Part shown: positions 60,038 to 64,000 of the stretch, piece by piece
How the letters are laid out: every line of letters starts with the position of its first letter
How positions within the stretch are numbered: the stretch's first letter is position 1
Assembly: GCF_016698645.1 (NCBI RefSeq)
Contig: NZ_CP068047.1
Span: forward strand, 1,895,001-1,959,000
Source: Devosia oryziradicis
Lineage (GTDB): Bacteria > Pseudomonadota > Alphaproteobacteria > Rhizobiales > Devosiaceae
Direction of reading: 5' to 3'
DNA: 64,000 nucleotides
Position numbers and translations under genes: made by a program
The notes under the pieces: model-generated
Databases searched by the model: none
What the model was told of the DNA's origin: nothing
What the model saw: the letters and a program-made list of their open reading frames with translations, nothing else

Positions 60038-61615
60038 CAAGGCAATCGTGCGGCCGATGCCGATCGCTGCCAGGAAAGCGGCGTCGTGGCTCACCACCAG
60101 CAGGGCCCCGTCATAACCGCGCAGTCCGGCCTCGACCTGCTCGATGGCGTGGATATCGAGGTGATTGGTCGGCTCGTCGAGGATGAGCAATTGCGGTGGG
60201 TTGTCGCCGCCGATCGTACAGGCCAGGCCCGCCCGCAACATTTCCCCGCCGCTCAGCGTGCCCGCGGTTTGCAGCGCCGCATCCGCCCGGAACATGAACC
60301 GCGCCAGGGCCGCGCGGCAGGTATTTTCGTCGGACTCCGGATTGAGGGCGCGAAAATTGTCGCGAATGGTCAGCCCTGGATCGAGCAGGCTCACGGTCTG
60401 ATCGAGCATGGCATATGGCACCAGGATTCGCGCCACGCCCGCGCTGGCGGGCAAGGCGCCGGTGAGCAGGCGCAGCAGTGTGGTCTTGCCCGAGCCATTA
60501 GGCCCTGCAATGGCAACCCGTTCCGGTCCCGTCAATTGCAGGGAGACCTCGCGAATGATCGGCGAGGCCGCGTCGGGGCCGCCGGTCAGTCCATCGGCCT
60601 GCAACACCGTCCGGCCGGCGGGAAGGTTTGTTGGCGTCAGCGTTACCGACAGCGGGGTCAGGATTTCCACCTTGCTACGGGCGTCGCTGGCCGCCTCGGC
60701 GGCGTCGGCCCGCAGGCGATTGGCCAGCCTGGCGCCTTCGCCGCTGGTGTTCTCGGCATTCTCCTTCATGCCGCCCAGCATGATCCTGGGAATGTCGCCC
60801 CTGGCGGCCTTGCGTTTGCCGGCGCCATCCTTGCGGGCCTTCTTCTCGGCAACGGCCTGGATTTTGCGATCGATCTCCACCACGCGGCGCTCGGCGGTGC
60901 TGAGCTCGTGCTCGGCGGCGGCCAGTTCCAGCGCTTTGCGCTCGGCATAGTGATCCCAGTTGCCGCCATAGGTCCTGGCACCGAGCGTGGTCAGCTCGAC
61001 GATGGCGTCCATCTCCCGCAGCAGGGCGCGATCGTGGCTGACCACGATGGCGGCGCCCCGCCAGCCATGCAGCAGATCGACCACCGCCTGGCGCCCGTCG
61101 GCGTCGAGATTGTTGGTGGGCTCATCGAGCAGGATGATATCGGGCGCCGCCAGGATCAGCCGGGCGAGGGCAAGCCGCGTGCGCTGGCCGCCGCTCAGCG
61201 TCGACAGCAGGCGTTCGGGCGCAAGGGCCGGCAGGCCGACTTCGGCCAGTGCGGTTTCGATACGGCCCGGCAGCGTCCAATCGGCCTCGCCGGCATCGTC
61301 GATGGTGCCCAGCCCCTGTTCCAGCCGGTCGAGCCGGGCCAGTTCACCGGCTATGCCGAGATGGTCGGCCACGGTATCGTCAGGACCGACCTGGACGGAC
61401 TGGGTGAGCATGCCGATGCTGCCCTGCACCGTGACAGACCCCGCTGACGGCTGCAGGTGTCCGGTGATGATGCGGAGCAGGCTGGATTTGCCGGTGCCAT
61501 TACGGCCGATCAGGCCGGTTCGCTCGGCGCCGAACGACAGTTCAAGGCCGGTAAAGAGCGGCTGATTATCCGGCGTGGAATAGGAAAGGTGATGCAGGGA
61601 AACGGAAGCAGGCAT
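60020..61615 (-). CDS. ABC-F type ATPase
   Basis: A 531-residue protein with two ABC cassettes and no membrane part. Cassette 1 has GRNGTGKSS and LSGGQRTRLALARL; cassette 2 has GPNGSGKTT and LSGGEMLRAGLA. Both have DEPTN-x-LD. The linker (~215-310) is Lys/Arg-rich. ABC-F proteins act on the ribosome as translation factors or antibiotic-protection proteins; the subgroup cannot be read here. ATG 61615 follows TGGAG; an upstream ATG at 61645 would add ten residues. Confidence 0.88.
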   Translation of the reverse strand: MPASVSLHHLSYSTPDNQPLFTGLELSFGAERTGLIGRNGTGKSSLLRIITGHLQPSAGSVTVQGSIGMLTQSVQVGPDDTVADHLGIAGELARLDRLEQGLGTIDDAGEADWTLPGRIETALAEVGLPALAPERLLSTLSGGQRTRLALARLILAAPDIILLDEPTNNLDADGRQAVVDLLHGWRGAAIVVSHDRALLREMDAIVELTTLGARTYGGNWDHYAERKALELAAAEHELSTAERRVVEIDRKIQAVAEKKARKDGAGKRKAARGDIPRIMLGGMKENAENTSGEGARLANRLRADAAEAASDARSKVEILTPLSVTLTPTNLPAGRTVLQADGLTGGPDAASPIIREVSLQLTGPERVAIAGPNGSGKTTLLRLLTGALPASAGVARILVPYAMLDQTVSLLDPGLTIRDNFRALNPESDENTCRAALARFMFRADAALQTAGTLSGGEMLRAGLACTIGGDNPPQLLILDEPTNHLDIHAIEQVEAGLRGYDGALLVVSHDAAFLAAIGIGRTIALPMNPV

Positions 61616-61767
61616 TGACGAACTCCAGGTGAGCGATGCGGGCAAAGCGATCGTTCAGGGTGGAATCCATCGGTTACCGTCCGGTCAGTGCTGCGAATGG
61701 CGCGAAGATAGGGATGGGGCAGGGGATGTCAACCTCCACCCTCTCCCAATGGCACGAATTGAAGGTG

Positions 61768-63258
61768 CTATGCCAGGTACCGCCGCTTCAAATGCGCCTT
61801 GAAGAAGTCCGCGTTCAGTGGCTCGCCCGTGGCCCTGGTGATCAGGTCCGGCGTCGACCAGCGCGAGCCCTGGCTCCAGATCTGCTCGCTGCGCCACTGG
61901 TTGACGCCGGTGAAATCGCCCTTGCGGATGTCGTCGCGCAGGCCCGGCTGCGCCTTTTCCAGCGCCGCCCATTGCTGCGCCGCGATCAGGGCGCCCAGCG
62001 TGTAGCTGGGGAAGTAGCCGAAGGCACCGCCCGGCCAGTGCACGTCTTGCATCGGGCCATCCTTGGGGTCGTTGATCGTTGAGATGCCCAGATACTCGGT
62101 CATCTTGGCGTCCCACGCCTCGGGGATCTGGCTGGCCTCGAGTTTGCCGTTGATCAGGTCCTGCTCCAGTTCGTAGCGCAGGATGACATGGAGCGGGTAC
62201 GTGACCTCGTCGGCATCGACACGGATATAACCCCGCTCGACGAAGTTCACCTCGTTGAGGATATCGGCGATCTCCCAGCCCGGAATGGCATCTGCACCCA
62301 GGTGCTGATGCACCAGCGGCAGCATGAATTCCCAGAATTCGGGGCTACGGGCGAGCTGCATTTCGACGAATAGCGACTGCGATTCATGGATGCCCATGCC
62401 GCGAGCCTTGCCCAGCGGCCAATGCGACCATTCTTTCGGCAGGCCCTGCTCGTAGAGCGCATGGCCGGTTTCGTGCAGCACGCCCATGAGCGAACTCAGG
62501 AACTCGTCGGTGCGGTAGCGTGTCGTCATGCGCACGTCTGAGGGTACGCCGCCGCAGAAGGGGTGGTGCGATACGGCAAGCGAGCCATGGGTAAAGTCGA
62601 AGCCAACCGCGCGCATCGCCGCAAGACCCAGTTCGCGCTGCTTCTCGATCGGGTAGGGCGCGTTGAGCGTCTTGCGCGGACGCTTGGCGAGCCGGCGCTC
62701 CTGCGCGTCGAGGGCCTCGGGCACGAAACCCTTGAGGAAGCCCTTGAGGTCATCGAAGACCAGGTTGAGATCGGCGGTACGATTGCCCGGATCATACTGC
62801 TCCATCAATGCGTCATAGGGCGCCAGCTTCAACGCCTCGGCGCGCAACTGTGACTCCTCCCGAACCAGCGCCACCACGCCCTCGAGCGCGGGCAGGAAGC
62901 TGTCCCAATCGCCCTTGGCCCGTAGTTCGCGCCATAGCTGCTCGGAGCGCATCGTGGCGGCGGTACGGCGCTCGACGAACTCGGTCGGGAGGCACGTGGC
63001 ATTGGTATACTGCCGCTTGAATTCGGCCAAAGCCAGCTTCTGGTCCTCGGTCTCGGGTTTCGCCGCCTCGATCCAGTCGGCGATATCAGGCGCGGTCGCC
63101 TGCGCATGGTACATGCCTGCCAGGTTCGACATGGCTTCGGCTCGCTTCTCGCCGCCGCCCACGGCCATATGGGTGGCTTCGTCGGCACCAAGGATCGAGA
63201 GCGCATGCTCCAGCGCTTCGAGCTTGCGACCGAGATCATCGAGTTTCTGGAAGGACAT
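61768..63258 (-). CDS. Metallocarboxypeptidase, M32 family
   Basis: A 496-residue thermostable carboxypeptidase 1-type enzyme. H262-E-T-G-H266 binds the metal, with HESQS ~30 residues later. HPFCGGVPSDVRMTTRY near 230 and the GYFPSY motif near 440 complete the family set. It trims C-terminal residues from peptides, probably in the cytosol since there is no signal peptide. ATG 63258 follows GGAGTATGC. Confidence 0.93.
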   Translation of the reverse strand: MSFQKLDDLGRKLEALEHALSILGADEATHMAVGGGEKRAEAMSNLAGMYHAQATAPDIADWIEAAKPETEDQKLALAEFKRQYTNATCLPTEFVERRTAATMRSEQLWRELRAKGDWDSFLPALEGVVALVREESQLRAEALKLAPYDALMEQYDPGNRTADLNLVFDDLKGFLKGFVPEALDAQERRLAKRPRKTLNAPYPIEKQRELGLAAMRAVGFDFTHGSLAVSHHPFCGGVPSDVRMTTRYRTDEFLSSLMGVLHETGHALYEQGLPKEWSHWPLGKARGMGIHESQSLFVEMQLARSPEFWEFMLPLVHQHLGADAIPGWEIADILNEVNFVERGYIRVDADEVTYPLHVILRYELEQDLINGKLEASQIPEAWDAKMTEYLGISTINDPKDGPMQDVHWPGGAFGYFPSYTLGALIAAQQWAALEKAQPGLRDDIRKGDFTGVNQWRSEQIWSQGSRWSTPDLITRATGEPLNADFFKAHLKRRYLA

Positions 63259-63345
63259 GCGGCATACTCCGGGTTTGCCCAAGGTCTTTCACAGTGCGCA
63301 ATTTCGATCAAGCCGCGGGTGGCGCCGATGCGCTATGATGGCGCC

Positions 63346-63711
63346 ATGACCGATAACAGCACCATCAAGATCCGGCCGCACAGCGTCAACGGCGTCATGG
63401 TCGACCAGACCATGCTGCTGCCCAGTGCCGAGGCCATAGCCCGGCAGATACAGGCGGTGCCGGCGGGCGAAACGCGCTCCCTTGCCGACCTGCGTGCGGC
63501 GCTGGCAATGCAGTATGGGGTGGAAGCGACCTGCCCCGTAACCACACAACGCATGATCAAGATCGTCGCCGCCAAGTCCGTGGCCGATCATCAGGCGGGT
63601 CGACGCGCCGTTCCGTTCTGGCGCGTGGTTGATCCCGACAAGCCCAACAGCAACAAGCTGGCGGGTGGACGCGAATTCATCCTGGCCCGCCGCAAGGACG
63701 AGCAGGCCTGA
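63346..63711 (+). CDS. MGMT-like (alkyltransferase-like) protein without the acceptor Cys
   Basis: A 121-residue protein resembling the DNA-binding domain of O6-methylguanine-DNA methyltransferase: ADLRAALAMQYGVEATCPVTTQRMIKIV, then VPFWRVVDPDKPNSNKLAGG. The PCHRV motif of active methyltransferases is replaced by PFWRVV, so no methyl transfer is expected. This fits alkyltransferase-like proteins that bind damaged bases and recruit repair. ATG 63346 was chosen; ATG 63328 would add six residues. Confidence 0.65.
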   Translation: MTDNSTIKIRPHSVNGVMVDQTMLLPSAEAIARQIQAVPAGETRSLADLRAALAMQYGVEATCPVTTQRMIKIVAAKSVADHQAGRRAVPFWRVVDPDKPNSNKLAGGREFILARRKDEQA

Positions 63712-63727
63712 GCGCCTGCAATGGGGA

Positions 63728-63756
63728 AGAGGCGCAGCCGGGGGGACTGCGCCTCT
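63728..63756. terminator. Possible terminator between the MGMT-like gene and flgH
   Basis: A perfect 10-bp stem (AGAGGCGCAG with CTGCGCCTCT, 9-base loop) between two convergent genes. There is no clear T-run on either side. Confidence 0.45.
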
Positions 63757-63862
63757 GGGAAGGTCGGGTCTGTTCTGGATCCGACCGGGCAGGGCCTTCT
63801 GGCATCTGCCGGGGAGCCTTGCCGCGCCATTGGGGGATGCGCGGCAGGGAAACTGGCCTGCC

Positions 63863-64000
63863 TTAGAAGGGCAGGATGGCGTCCATCGCCTGCTGGCCGT
63901 AGCGCGGCTGCTGCATGTTGGTGATCTGGCCGCGACCGCCGTAGGAGATGCGGGCTTCGGCAATCTTGGACGACAGGATGGTGTTGTTGGCCTGGATGTC
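63863..64000 (-). CDS. flgH: Flagellar L-ring protein, C-terminus only
   Basis: Only the last 45 residues lie in the window; the 5' part is beyond the right edge. They read [20 protein letters not shown], then [20 protein letters not shown] and AILPF, the conserved FlgH C-terminus. The start of the gene and its neighbours are outside the window. Confidence 0.85.
   Translation of the reverse strand, partial: DIQANNTILSSKIAEARISYGGRGQITNMQQPRYGQQAMDAILPF

Overview
The window reads as a chromosomal segment of a GC-rich alphaproteobacterium of the order Hyphomicrobiales (Rhizobiales), most like Devosia and its relatives. The pointers are FlaF, FlbT and FliX, CtrA-type TTAA-N7-TTAA boxes at flagellar promoters, a giant GPR/RgsE-like polar-growth protein, a CsgH-type curli gene, DUF2849 beside sulfite reductase, and a bacteriophytochrome with a HisKA_2-type kinase. 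The genus is inferred. No rRNA, tRNA, CRISPR array, insertion sequence or prophage was seen.

Layout. Positions 1-6,074 hold a truncated membrane protein, a secreted GH3 hexosaminidase, an LpxH-like phosphoesterase, two tandem MFS transporters and an NlpC/P60-like protein. Positions 6,081-14,700 hold the 1,754-residue GPR-like protein, an Hpt phosphotransfer protein, a bacteriophytochrome kinase and a DUF454 protein. Positions 14,865-19,625 hold an epoxide hydrolase with an AraC-type regulator, then prfC and a methyltransferase. Positions 19,812-26,953 are a sulfate-assimilation block: ferredoxin, cysG, DUF2849, cysI, a cysH-DUF934 fusion, ferredoxin-NADP reductase and a second ferredoxin. Positions 26,980-35,635 hold an FMN reductase/HxlR pair, ycjX-ycjF, a GT2 glycosyltransferase with a membrane partner, metA and a P-loop ATPase.

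Positions 35,795-49,562 are a flagellar cluster. flgE-flgK-flgL run rightward behind a near-perfect sigma-54 promoter. Two flagellins, flbT and flaF run leftward, and both flagellins have a CtrA-like box at matching distance. Then come flgI-flgJ-flgN and an unknown small gene (leftward) and fliX (rightward), with a perfect CtrA box between flgI and fliX. flgH appears only at the right edge, about 16 kb away. Between them lie dksA, an alpha-2-macroglobulin/pbpC pair, a compact curli locus (two curlin-repeat proteins and CsgH), an ABC-F ATPase, an M32 carboxypeptidase and an MGMT-like protein.

The most interesting signals are these. Both curlin genes carry the same two upstream motifs at the same distance from the start codon. 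The two flagellins are nearly identical in the normally variable centre but diverge in the conserved ends. FlgL contains an internal domain duplication. CysH is fused to DUF934. The promoter pattern suggests a two-tier (sigma-54 plus CtrA) flagellar hierarchy. Function assignments come from reading motifs, not from database searches.
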